Of a DNA stretch of 64,000 nucleotides, positions 16,108-23,921 are shown piece by piece. The DNA lies in contig NZ_PQHW01000008.1 in NCBI RefSeq assembly GCF_003385215.1, positions 1 through 64,000 of the forward strand, in the 5' to 3' direction. The notes beneath the pieces are model-generated. The model made no database searches and was not told the origin of the DNA. It worked only from the letters and a program-made list of their open reading frames with translations. The stretch is from Amycolatopsis thermalba. Lineage in GTDB: Bacteria > Actinomycetota > Actinomycetes > Mycobacteriales > Pseudonocardiaceae. The first letter of the stretch is position 1. The number at the start of each line of letters is the position of its first letter. The translations under genes were made by a program, and so were the position numbers.

Positions 16108-17208
16108 TCACGGCCCGAACCAGTGCTGCTCCATCGTGCGCGGCGGCGCGGACGTCGTGCCGATCCGCAGCTGCGTGTTGAGGGTGATGATCCGCGGCTT
16201 GACGTGGTCCCCGGAGGACAGCAGCAGCTTGCCCGCCGCGCGGCCCTTCTCCAGCACCGGCTGGTGCACGGTGGTCAGGCCGGCGCGCTCCGCCTCCGCG
16301 ATGCCGTCGAACCCGGTCACCGTCAGGTCCGCGGGCACCCGCAGGCCGCGGCGGTTCGCCTCGGCCAGCGCGCCGAGCGCGAGGATGTCCGAGGTGCAGA
16401 TCAGGGCGGTCACCTGGGGATGCGCGTCGAGCAGGTGGCGGGCCGCGGCGGCCCCGTCGTCCACGGTGTGCTCGAACCGCTCCACCACCGGCACGGCCGA
16501 CCAGTCGACACCGACCTTCGCGAACGCCTTCGCCAGCGCCTCCAGCCGGGCGCGCTGCACGTGGAAGTGCGCGCTCTGCTGCCGGTCCAGGTAGGCGAAC
16601 CCGTCGTTGCGGTCGCGCGCCAGCCGCATGCACAGCACGCCGATCTGCCGGTGCCCGAGCTGGATGATGTGCTCGGCGAGCGCGGTGACGGCCGTCGTGT
16701 CGTCGGGGCCGACCCGGTCCACGCCCTCGATGCGCGGCTGGTCGATGATCACCGTCGGCACCGGGCGGGCCAGCACGGCGCCCAGGTGCGGGTCGTCGTC
16801 CGGCACCGAGTACACGACGAAACCGTCCACACCGGCGCGGTGCACGGCGGCCACGTCGTCGCGCCCGGGGCTGGCCGGCACGAGGTGCAGCCCGACGCCG
16901 GCGTCCTCGCACGCCAGCGCGAGCCCCTCCAGCACGCCGATCGCGGCCGGGTCGCGGAAGGCGTAGGACAGGTTCTCGGTGAGCAGCAGGCCGACGGCAC
17001 CGGCCTTGCGGGTGCGCAGCGACCGCGCCACCGGGTCGGGGCCGGGGTATCCGAGGCGGCGGGCGGTTTCCAGCACGCGCTTGCGCAGTTCGGGTGACAG
17101 CTGGTCCGGGCGGTTGTAGGCGTTGGACACGGTGGTCCGAGACACGCCGAGCTCCGCGGCGAGCGACGCCAACGTCGCCTGTCGCCTCATGCGCATAGGA
17201 CGCCCCAT
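16108..17208 (-). CDS. LacI-family transcriptional regulator
   Basis: A 366-residue LacI/GalR protein. The HTH is at about residues 10-35 (TLASLAAELGVSRTTVSNAYN), then a hinge with RKRVLETARRLGY and a periplasmic-binding-like effector domain (VGLLLTENLSYAF; ICTSDILALGAL; VTGFDGIAEAERAGLTTV). ATG at 17208 is chosen: a -10-like TACGGT lies 6 nt upstream and no ribosome site is present, suggesting a leaderless start; ATGs at 17196 and 17190 are alternatives. A 15-bp palindrome immediately upstream suggests autorepression. No sugar genes adjoin, so the target regulon lies elsewhere. Confidence 0.9.
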   Translation of the reverse strand: MGRPMRMRRQATLASLAAELGVSRTTVSNAYNRPDQLSPELRKRVLETARRLGYPGPDPVARSLRTRKAGAVGLLLTENLSYAFRDPAAIGVLEGLALACEDAGVGLHLVPASPGRDDVAAVHRAGVDGFVVYSVPDDDPHLGAVLARPVPTVIIDQPRIEGVDRVGPDDTTAVTALAEHIIQLGHRQIGVLCMRLARDRNDGFAYLDRQQSAHFHVQRARLEALAKAFAKVGVDWSAVPVVERFEHTVDDGAAAARHLLDAHPQVTALICTSDILALGALAEANRRGLRVPADLTVTGFDGIAEAERAGLTTVHQPVLEKGRAAGKLLLSSGDHVKPRIITLNTQLRIGTTSAPPRTMEQHWFGP

Positions 17209-17212
17209 GAGG

Positions 17213-17227
17213 GAACCGTAACGGTTC
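17213..17227. promoter_or_regulatory. LacI-type operator overlapping the regulator's own promoter
   Basis: GAACCGT-A-ACGGTTC is a perfect palindrome (7-bp arms) ending 5 bp before the LacI start codon and covering the TACGGT -10 candidate on the minus strand. LacI operators have this size and symmetry. Inferred autoregulatory site. Confidence 0.55.
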
Positions 17228-17344
17228 AGAACGGAGTCGTGAAGTCGAACGCCGTCCGTGCGGCGTGCGCCACTGCGCAACGTCACGTTCAAGCGGCGGT
17301 AACCGAGCCGGTGAGATCGTCACCCGTTCAGGTAAGGTGAACCC

Positions 17345-17357
17345 GAAAACCGTTTCC
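17345..17357. promoter_or_regulatory. Zur-box-like site upstream of the metal uptake operon
   Basis: GAAAACCGTTTCC followed by AATA resembles the actinobacterial Zur operator (GAAAA-N3-TTTTC core) and sits 47 bp upstream of the binding-protein ATG. A second dyad, GTTCA-N7-TGAAC (17326-17342), adjoins it. Matches are partial, so the metal (Zn versus Mn) remains open. Confidence 0.45.
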
Positions 17358-17404
17358 AATAGCGCTGTCGATGCTTCCCACCTCGTACTTCAGGAGTGCT
17401 CGCG

Positions 17405-18310
17405 ATGAGTTTCCCCCGCCTGATCGGTCTCGCGTCCGCCGCGACGGCCCTCGTCCTCGGCCTCACCGCCTGTGGTGGGGGTAACACTGGCAGCGACGAC
17501 ACCGGCGGCTCCGGCGGCAAGATCAACGTGGTCGCCTCGACGAACGTCTGGGGCAGCGTGCTGTCCGCGGTCGGCGGCGACCAGGTCGCGGTCACCTCGA
17601 TCATCGACGACCCGAGCGCCGACCCGCACTCCTACGAGACCACCCCCGAGGACGCCATCGCCGCGCAGAACGCGCAGCTGACCCTGGCCAACGGCGGCGG
17701 CTACGACGACTTCTTCGGCAAGCTCGCCGACCAGGCCGCCAACGCCCGCAAGCTCAACGCCTACGAGATCGGCGCGACCGGCGACGAGAACGAGCACGTC
17801 TGGTACAGCTTCGCCACCGTCGCCAAGGTCGCCGACCAGGTCGCCGCGCAGCTCGGCCAGATCAAGCCGGACGCCGCGCAGACCTTCACCACCAACGCCA
17901 CGAACTTCAAGTCCCAGCTCGACCAGCTCACCACCAAGGCCGAGCAGATCGGCACCGCCCACCCGGACACCAAGGTCCTGGTCACCGAGCCGGTCGCGCA
18001 CTACCTGATCGAGGCCGCCAAGGTCACCGACGCCACCCCGGCGGAGTTCTCCGAGGCCATCGAGGAGGAGACCGACGTACCGCCGGCCGCGCTGGCCGAG
18101 TTCAACTCGATGATCACCGGCAAGCAGGTCAAGGCCCTGATCAACAACGAGCAGACGGTCACCCCGGTCACCGAGCAGGTCGTCGGCGAGGCGACCCGCG
18201 CCGGCATCCCCGTGGTGGGCGTGACCGAGACGCTGCCCGCCGGGACGACGGACTACATTGCCTGGATGACCAGCGAAGTCGACGACCTGGCGAAGGCACT
18301 GAACTCTTGA
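17405..18310 (+). CDS. znuA: Zinc/manganese ABC transporter substrate-binding lipoprotein (ZnuA/TroA type)
   Basis: A 301-residue lipoprotein: signal peptide with lipobox LTAC (Cys near residue 23), then a TroA-type cluster A-I fold. Metal-ligand regions include DPHSYETTPED, ENEHVWYS and LVTEPVAHYLIEAA, and the C-terminal lobe holds NNEQTV and the ETLP motif. There is no His-rich loop, which ZnuA proteins often have but Mn-type proteins lack. ATG at 17405 has CAGGAG 8 nt upstream. First gene of a three-gene operon, overlapping the ATPase gene by 4 bp. Confidence 0.88.
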   Translation: MSFPRLIGLASAATALVLGLTACGGGNTGSDDTGGSGGKINVVASTNVWGSVLSAVGGDQVAVTSIIDDPSADPHSYETTPEDAIAAQNAQLTLANGGGYDDFFGKLADQAANARKLNAYEIGATGDENEHVWYSFATVAKVADQVAAQLGQIKPDAAQTFTTNATNFKSQLDQLTTKAEQIGTAHPDTKVLVTEPVAHYLIEAAKVTDATPAEFSEAIEEETDVPPAALAEFNSMITGKQVKALINNEQTVTPVTEQVVGEATRAGIPVVGVTETLPAGTTDYIAWMTSEVDDLAKALNS

Positions 18311-19101
18311 GCCCTGCTGTCGAGATCTCCGGCGCGACCCTCGCGTTCGGTTCGCGCACGCTGTGGTCCGGTCTGGACCTCGCGGTCGAGCCCGGCGAGT
18401 TCGTCGCCGTGCTGGGGCCGAACGGGTCGGGCAAGACCAGCCTGCTGAAGGTGCTGCTCGGTCTGCAGCACCTCTCGCGTGGCAGCGTGCGCATCAACAG
18501 CGATCACCCGGTCGGGTACGTCCCGCAGCAGCGGGCGATGGCCGAGGCGCTGACGCTGCGCGGGGTCGACCTCGTCGGGCTGGGGCTCGACGGGCACCGC
18601 TGGGGCACCGGGCTGCGTGGACTGGCCGAGCGACGGCGGCGGGTGTCCGCCGCCGTCGCGGCGGTCGGCGCGCAGTCCTACGCGAAGCAGCCGGTCGGGA
18701 AGCTCTCCGGCGGTGAGCAGCAGCGGCTGCGCGTGGCGCAGGCGCTGGTCGGCGAGCCGGACGTGCTGCTGTGCGACGAGCCGCTGCTGTCGCTGGACCT
18801 CGCGCACCAGCGCGCGGTGAGCGAGCTGATCGACGCCCGCCGCCGCGAAGCCGGTACCGCGGTGCTGTTCGTGACCCACGAGATCAACCCGATCCTGCCG
18901 TACGTGGACCGCGTGCTGTACCTGGTCGACGGCCGGTTCCGGATCGGCCCGCCGGAGGTCGTGATGACCTCCGAGACGCTGTCCGAGCTGTACCGGGCCC
19001 GGGTGGAGGTGGTCCGCGTCGGCGGCCAGATCCACGTCGCCGGTGCCCGCAGCGCGGTCTGCGAGGACGAACCCCACCACCTGGACGAGCGCGTTTCGTG
19101 A
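18307..19101 (+). CDS. znuC: Zinc/manganese ABC transporter ATP-binding protein
   Basis: A 264-residue ATPase with Walker A GPNGSGKTS (37-45), Q-loop VGYVPQQRAM, signature LSGGEQQRLRV, Walker B VLLCDEPLLSLD and switch His in VTHEINP. It energises the metal importer. The start is TTG at 18307 overlapping the binding-protein stop (TTGA). The short C-terminal His/Glu-containing tail (EDEPHHLDERVS) could sense metal, though this is speculative. Metal identity is inferred from the binding protein and Zur-like site. Confidence 0.9.
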   Translation: MSPAVEISGATLAFGSRTLWSGLDLAVEPGEFVAVLGPNGSGKTSLLKVLLGLQHLSRGSVRINSDHPVGYVPQQRAMAEALTLRGVDLVGLGLDGHRWGTGLRGLAERRRRVSAAVAAVGAQSYAKQPVGKLSGGEQQRLRVAQALVGEPDVLLCDEPLLSLDLAHQRAVSELIDARRREAGTAVLFVTHEINPILPYVDRVLYLVDGRFRIGPPEVVMTSETLSELYRARVEVVRVGGQIHVAGARSAVCEDEPHHLDERVS

Positions 19102-19123
19102 GCACCGAAGGTTCCCGCTGAAC

Positions 19124-20005
19124 ATGGACAAGCTCTTCGACTTCGGTCTGACGGCGCAGCTGCTCGGGCTGCCGTTCGTGCAGACCGCCCTGCTCGCCGC
19201 GGCCGTGCTCGGGCTCGTCGCCGGAGTGCTGGGCCCGCTGATCGTGACCCGGCGGATGTCCTTCGCCGTGCACGGCACCGCCGAACTGGCCTTCACCGGC
19301 GCGGCCGGTGCGCTGCTGCTCGGCGTCGGCGTCGAGTTCGGGTCGCTGGCCGGCGCGGTGATCGCCGCGCTGCTGCTCGGCCTGCTCGGCGGGCGGGAGT
19401 CCGATCGCGACTCGGTGATCGGCGCGATCCTGTCCTTCGGGCTCGGTCTCGGCGTGCTGTTCCTGTGGTTCTACCCGGGCCGCGCGGCCAACAAGTTCGG
19501 CATCCTGGTCGGTCAGATCGTGTCGATCGAGACGACCAACCTGATCGTGCTGGTCATCGCTGCAGTCGCGGTGCTGCTGATCCTCGCGGCGATCTACCGG
19601 CCGCTGCTGTTCGCCAGCGTCGACCCGCACGTCGCGGCCGCGCGCGGAGTCCCGGCGCGGACGCTGTCCGTCGTGTTCGCCGTGCTGGTCGGCGTCGCGA
19701 CGGCGCTCGGCGTGCAGATCGTCGGCGCGCTGCTGGTGGTCGCCATGATGGTCACCCCGGCCGCCGCGGCCGTGCGGCTCACCGCGAGCCCGTGGAAGGC
19801 GACCGTGCTGGCCGTCGTGTTCGCCGAGACGGCCGCGCTGGGCGGCATCGTCCTGTCGCTCGCGCCGGGCGCGCCGGTGAGCGCGTTCGTCACCGCGATC
19901 GCGTTCACGATCTACCTGGTCTGCCGCCTGATCGCCTACCTGCGCGACCGGGCCGCCCGCGTCACCGAATCGGATGCTGCTGCAGTTGCGCCTGCAGCGC
20001 CGTGA
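19124..20005 (+). CDS. znuB: Zinc/manganese ABC transporter permease (ZnuB type)
   Basis: A 293-residue permease of the ABC-3 family with eight to nine hydrophobic segments. Family motifs are visible: LGPLIVTRRMSFAVHGTAELAFTG, the loop HVAAARGVPARTL (EAA-like coupling helix) and VVAMMVTPAAAA. ATG at 19124, 22 bp after the ATPase stop. Last gene of the operon; its last 44 bp overlap the 3' end of the convergent SGNH gene, so both stop codons lie inside the other gene. Confidence 0.9.
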   Translation: MDKLFDFGLTAQLLGLPFVQTALLAAAVLGLVAGVLGPLIVTRRMSFAVHGTAELAFTGAAGALLLGVGVEFGSLAGAVIAALLLGLLGGRESDRDSVIGAILSFGLGLGVLFLWFYPGRAANKFGILVGQIVSIETTNLIVLVIAAVAVLLILAAIYRPLLFASVDPHVAAARGVPARTLSVVFAVLVGVATALGVQIVGALLVVAMMVTPAAAAVRLTASPWKATVLAVVFAETAALGGIVLSLAPGAPVSAFVTAIAFTIYLVCRLIAYLRDRAARVTESDAAAVAPAAP

Positions 20006-21296
20006 GGAACTCGTCGGTCAGGAACGGCAGCTGACCGCTGGAGACGTTGCGCTCCACGGTCTCCAGCACGATCACGTCCGAGTTGACGAACATCCCGATC
20101 GCCTGGTCCCGGCTCGTCTTCGGGGTGAAGTAGGCGAGCATCGTCAGGTTCGCGAACCCGGCCGCCAGGTAGCGCGAGGACGCCTTGGTGAACGAGTCGC
20201 CGTAGAACAGGGTCTTCTGGTTCACCGTCGAGGACATCGGTGAGGCGAACCGGTAGGACGGTGTCTCGATGTCGGTGATGGTCTGCCCGGCCCGGTCGAC
20301 GATGCCGTCCGGGCGCAGGTCGTAGAGCACGTTCGTCTTGTCGGCCTTCTTGCCCAGCAGCGGCGGCAGGTCCGCGGCCACGGTGTAGGTGCCGATCTGC
20401 TTGCTCTGCCAGGTCGCGGTGATGCCGGGCTGCACGGCCTCGGCGACCGCGCGGGTCATCGCCAGCGAGCCCTCGTCGGTCCAGTGCGTGTCGTTGGACG
20501 GGTAGACCGGCCGGTTGACGCGCCGCGCCTCCGCCGTCAGCGCCGGCCGCAGGTCCACGGCGCCGGCCGCGTCGATCTGCTGCCAGGTGGGCGCCTCCGC
20601 GGCCCGGTGGCACTCCCGGCCCGGGTAGCTGGACGGCAGGTTCTCCGGGACCATGGTGGATTTGTCCGGCGCCACGACCCACACGAACTTGCGGCCGGAC
20701 GCCTCGATCATCGTGCGCAGCCGGCCCATCCGCTCCAGCGTGTCGGACAGCATCCGGACCGGGGAGCACTTGGCCTCGGCGTCGTAGCCGAAGTACAGCC
20801 AGCCGTTGCGGCCCTCGATCACCTGCCGGTAGCCGGCCTGGTCGAGCGGGCCCGAGGTGGTGGGCTGGTCGGTTTCGCCCTGCGTCTGCGTCGGCGGCGG
20901 GCTGCCGGGCAGGGGACCGGTTTCGGTGGTGCCCGCCTGGTCGCGTGGCGGGGTCTCGCCGAAGAAGGTGCGGCTGACCCAGTCCGCGGCGTCGATCGCG
21001 GCGCCGCGGAAGGTGAGCTGGTCGGTGGCCCAGCCGGGCAGGCTGGTGAAGAACGCCCAGCCGTCGCCGATGCTGGGGAAGCTCGCCAGGTGCCGGTTCT
21101 CGATCTCGGCGGGGCGGGCGCCGAACACCCACAGCAGCGCTGGGGTCGTGAAGAACACGATCGCGCTGATCAACGCGGTGAGCTGCCGGCCGCCGTGCCG
21201 GGGCCGGTGCAGGGAGTGCTCGCGGGGCAGCCACGCCTCGTGCACCGCGGGGAGCTGCTGCGGTTCGTGCGCCACGCGGCCACGGTAACGGTTCAC
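19962..21296 (-). CDS. AlgX/AlgJ-like SGNH O-acetyl transferase or esterase, membrane-anchored
   Basis: A 444-residue protein with one N-terminal membrane segment (about residues 40-60), a Pro/Thr/Gln-rich linker (about 120-150) and an SGNH-like domain of the AlgX/AlgJ type. Signatures: GWLYFGYD, DTHWTDEGS (catalytic Asp-His) and FYGDSFTKAS (catalytic Ser in GDS). Relatives O-acetylate extracellular polysaccharide with an MBOAT partner; the only MBOAT gene here is 17 kb away. The proposed GTG at 21296 directly abuts the upstream stop; a GTG about 21 nt later is an alternative. The substrate is unknown. Confidence 0.82.
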   Translation of the reverse strand: MNRYRGRVAHEPQQLPAVHEAWLPREHSLHRPRHGGRQLTALISAIVFFTTPALLWVFGARPAEIENRHLASFPSIGDGWAFFTSLPGWATDQLTFRGAAIDAADWVSRTFFGETPPRDQAGTTETGPLPGSPPPTQTQGETDQPTTSGPLDQAGYRQVIEGRNGWLYFGYDAEAKCSPVRMLSDTLERMGRLRTMIEASGRKFVWVVAPDKSTMVPENLPSSYPGRECHRAAEAPTWQQIDAAGAVDLRPALTAEARRVNRPVYPSNDTHWTDEGSLAMTRAVAEAVQPGITATWQSKQIGTYTVAADLPPLLGKKADKTNVLYDLRPDGIVDRAGQTITDIETPSYRFASPMSSTVNQKTLFYGDSFTKASSRYLAAGFANLTMLAYFTPKTSRDQAIGMFVNSDVIVLETVERNVSSGQLPFLTDEFLTALQAQLQQHPIR

Positions 21297-22520
21297 CTAG
21301 TGCAGCATCAGCAGAACCTGCAACTCGCCGACCACGAACCCGATCACACCGCCGACCGCGATCAGCTTCCACTCCTCCTGGCGGAACGCCGGGCGCAGCA
21401 GGTTCTCGTAGTCCTCGGGCGTGAGCGCGAGCATCCGCCGTTCGACCAGGTTCGCCAGGTCCATCGCCTCCACCAGGTACGGCTCGGCGCTGCGCAGCAG
21501 GTACGGCATCTGCGCGAGCGCGCCGGCGGCCGCGGTCTCGGTCATCTCACGCAGCCGCTCCCCGCCGACGGTCGCGGACACCAGCGGCCGGATCAGGCCG
21601 ACCTGCTCGTCGACGGCCCGTGCCACCACGCGCCGCACGAGCGCGGCGAGCCGGTCGGCGCGCGGGCCGGTGAGCAGCTCGTCGAGGAGGTTGGGGACGG
21701 TCAGCACCTCGCGGGCGATGATCTCGCCGTACTGGCGGGCCACCTCGGCCTTGCGGCGCTGGAACTTGCCCTGCAGCGTGATCGGCCCGATCTTCACCGG
21801 GCGGCGCGGCAGGAAGATCATCTTGATGGCGAGCCAGTCGGTGAACAGCCCGATGGCCCCGCCGAAGGCGGGCAGCACCCACGGGTTCTTCGTCAGCGCC
21901 CACACCACCGCCTGCACGACGCCCAGGACGAACCCGAAGTAGATGCCGCAGCGGGCGATGAACGCCATTTCCGGCCGGGACGTCTCCCGGATGAGCCGCA
22001 CCAGCAGGGCGCGGTCGCGGGTGAGCCGTTCGACCGTCATGTGCTTGACGTCGAGCACGCCGTCGAGGTTGGTGCGGATCTCCTCCAGCAGCTCCCGCAC
22101 CAGCTTCGGCGAGCCGGCCTGCAGCTGCTTGACGATCAGGTCCTGCGCCATCGGCGGCAGCGACTCCCACAGCCGCGGGTGGTGCCGGGCGAGCACGTCG
22201 CGGGCCAGGGCGTCGATCGCGCGCAGCAGCGGCTGTTCGATCTCCCGCACCAGCCGGTCGGGCTGGATCCGGCCGATCACCTCGCCCAGGTCGATCAGGT
22301 TCTTGGTGAGCAGGTCGGTGGCGATCGCCGCCATCCGGCCGCCGTGCTTGGGCACCACGCCCTGCCAGCCGAAGATCGGGCGGATGCCGACGAAGTCCAG
22401 CGGGCGGAACATCATCTCGATGGCCACGCGCTTGGTGACGTAACCGATGAGGGCGGCGATGAACGGGATCGCGGTGTAGAGCGGCCAGTGCTGCGCGAAG
22501 TCGGCCAGCACCGCGTCCAT
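21297..22520 (-). CDS. DUF445 family membrane protein, copy 1
   Basis: A 407-residue protein of unknown function with the DUF445 layout: an N-terminal membrane helix (WPLYTAIPFIAALIGYVTK), a long cytoplasmic or helical domain, a central pair of hydrophobic segments (GIYFGFVLGVVQAVVWAL; FGGAIGLFTDWLAIKMIFLP), a second helical domain and a C-terminal membrane helix (GGVIGFVVGELQVLLML). The blocks TKRVAIEMMFRP and DWLA-KMIFLP form an internal duplication of a G-Y/F-T/D-K/W loop. It is a paralogue of the next gene upstream, 33 bp away on the same strand. Confidence 0.88.
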   Translation of the reverse strand: MDAVLADFAQHWPLYTAIPFIAALIGYVTKRVAIEMMFRPLDFVGIRPIFGWQGVVPKHGGRMAAIATDLLTKNLIDLGEVIGRIQPDRLVREIEQPLLRAIDALARDVLARHHPRLWESLPPMAQDLIVKQLQAGSPKLVRELLEEIRTNLDGVLDVKHMTVERLTRDRALLVRLIRETSRPEMAFIARCGIYFGFVLGVVQAVVWALTKNPWVLPAFGGAIGLFTDWLAIKMIFLPRRPVKIGPITLQGKFQRRKAEVARQYGEIIAREVLTVPNLLDELLTGPRADRLAALVRRVVARAVDEQVGLIRPLVSATVGGERLREMTETAAAGALAQMPYLLRSAEPYLVEAMDLANLVERRMLALTPEDYENLLRPAFRQEEWKLIAVGGVIGFVVGELQVLLMLH

Positions 22521-22553
22521 CCGGCCACCCCCTCGGAAATCCTGGCCGCGAGA

Positions 22554-23786
22554 TTAGTGGAGGAGCAGGATCGCCTGAAGCTCGCCCACGAGCCCGCCGA
22601 TGATCGCACCCACGGCGATCAGCTTCCACTCGTCCTGCCGGAACGCGGGCCGCAGCAGCTCCTCGAACTCCATCGGGGACAGCTGGCGCATCCGGTCGAC
22701 GATCGTGTTCCGCACGTCCAGGGCGTTGACCGCGTACTCCTCGGCGTACCGGATGGTGTCCGGCACCCGCTCGGCGGCCTTGAGCGCGGCGGCCTGCTTC
22801 ATCTCCTGCCACTTGCGGGTGCCCACCGCGGCCGCGACGAGCGGTTTCACGACGCCGGCCTGCGCGTCGATGGTCCGCTGCACCTCGCGGCCGATCAGGT
22901 GGAACAGCCGGTCGGCCTTCGGGCCCTTGAGGATGGCCTCCAGGAGGTTCGGGATGGTGATGATCTCGCGGGCGATCATGTCGCCGTAGTCGGCGGCCAC
23001 CTGGTCGCGGCGTTTCTGGAACACGCCCTGCCAGGTGTAGAGGCCGAAGAACTCGCGCGGCTCGCGCGGCAGGAAGATCATCTTGAGGGCGAGCCAGTCG
23101 GTGAACCAGCCGATGCCGAGGCCGAACAGCGGCATCACGATCGGCGACTTGGTCAGCGCCCAGACGACGAGCTGGACGCACCCGAGGGCGAAGCCGAACA
23201 CCAGGCCGGAGTTCGCGATGAACCGCATCTCGGGGCGGGAGATGTCCCGGATGAGACGGTTGAGCAGGCTCTTGTCACGCACCAGGTTGGTGATGACCAT
23301 GTTCTTGAGGTCGAGGACGTCCTCGATGTTGTCCGACAGCTCCCGCATGATCTTCGCGATCACCTTGGGGGCCTCGGCCTGGACGCGGCGCAGCAGCAGT
23401 TCCTTGGCGCCGGTGGGCAGGGCCTCCCACAGCCGCGGCTGGTACTGCTCCATGACCTCCTCGGTGATCTCCTCGACCACCTGCAGGAGGGGCTGCTCGA
23501 TTTCCTTGGCGAGCTGGTCGGGGTCGAGCCGGGCGAAGATCTCCTTCGGGTCGACGAGGTTGCTGGTGAGCATGTCGGTGGCGGTGGCTGCCATGCGTTC
23601 GGCGTTGGCCGGCAGGACGCCCTGCCACCCGAGGAACGGTTTGATCCCGACGAACTCGATCGGCCGGAACATCATCTCGATCGCGACGCGCTTGGTCACG
23701 TAGCCGATGAGCGCCGCGATGAACGGCATCGACACGTAGAGCGGCCAGTGTTCGGCCAGGTCGGCCACGATCTCCTGCAGTTGCAC
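22554..23786 (-). CDS. DUF445 family membrane protein, copy 2
   Basis: A 410-residue paralogue of the downstream gene, colinear along its whole length and sharing IGYVTKRVAIEMMFRP, the RPEM-FIA block, FTDWLA-KMIFLP and the tail LLRPAFRQ-EWKLIAVG. It differs in a more acidic first helical domain (EEITEEVMEQYQ). The tandem arrangement suggests duplication followed by use as a heteromer. It is the first gene of the minus-strand unit (DUF445-2, DUF445-1, SGNH) and diverges from the coiled-coil gene at 23922, sharing a 135-bp promoter region that contains a GATAAT box (23865-23870). Confidence 0.88.
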   Translation of the reverse strand: MQLQEIVADLAEHWPLYVSMPFIAALIGYVTKRVAIEMMFRPIEFVGIKPFLGWQGVLPANAERMAATATDMLTSNLVDPKEIFARLDPDQLAKEIEQPLLQVVEEITEEVMEQYQPRLWEALPTGAKELLLRRVQAEAPKVIAKIMRELSDNIEDVLDLKNMVITNLVRDKSLLNRLIRDISRPEMRFIANSGLVFGFALGCVQLVVWALTKSPIVMPLFGLGIGWFTDWLALKMIFLPREPREFFGLYTWQGVFQKRRDQVAADYGDMIAREIITIPNLLEAILKGPKADRLFHLIGREVQRTIDAQAGVVKPLVAAAVGTRKWQEMKQAAALKAAERVPDTIRYAEEYAVNALDVRNTIVDRMRQLSPMEFEELLRPAFRQDEWKLIAVGAIIGGLVGELQAILLLH

Positions 23787-23921
23787 CGGCCCCTCCTCGC
23801 GACTCCCGCCGAACCGTATCCCAGCCGTTCCGGGGGAGGCGCGGACCGGATTCAGTTGATCTTCGATAATGTGTCACCCGAAAGTATGGAAACCCAGGTC
23901 CAATAGCACTAAGGTGCCCGC

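Noticed and set aside
20484-23906. An 1140-codon open frame on the plus strand
   Set aside because: It is the complementary shadow of the SGNH and two DUF445 genes. Its translation is compositionally extreme and matches no fold, while the minus-strand proteins have clear domains.
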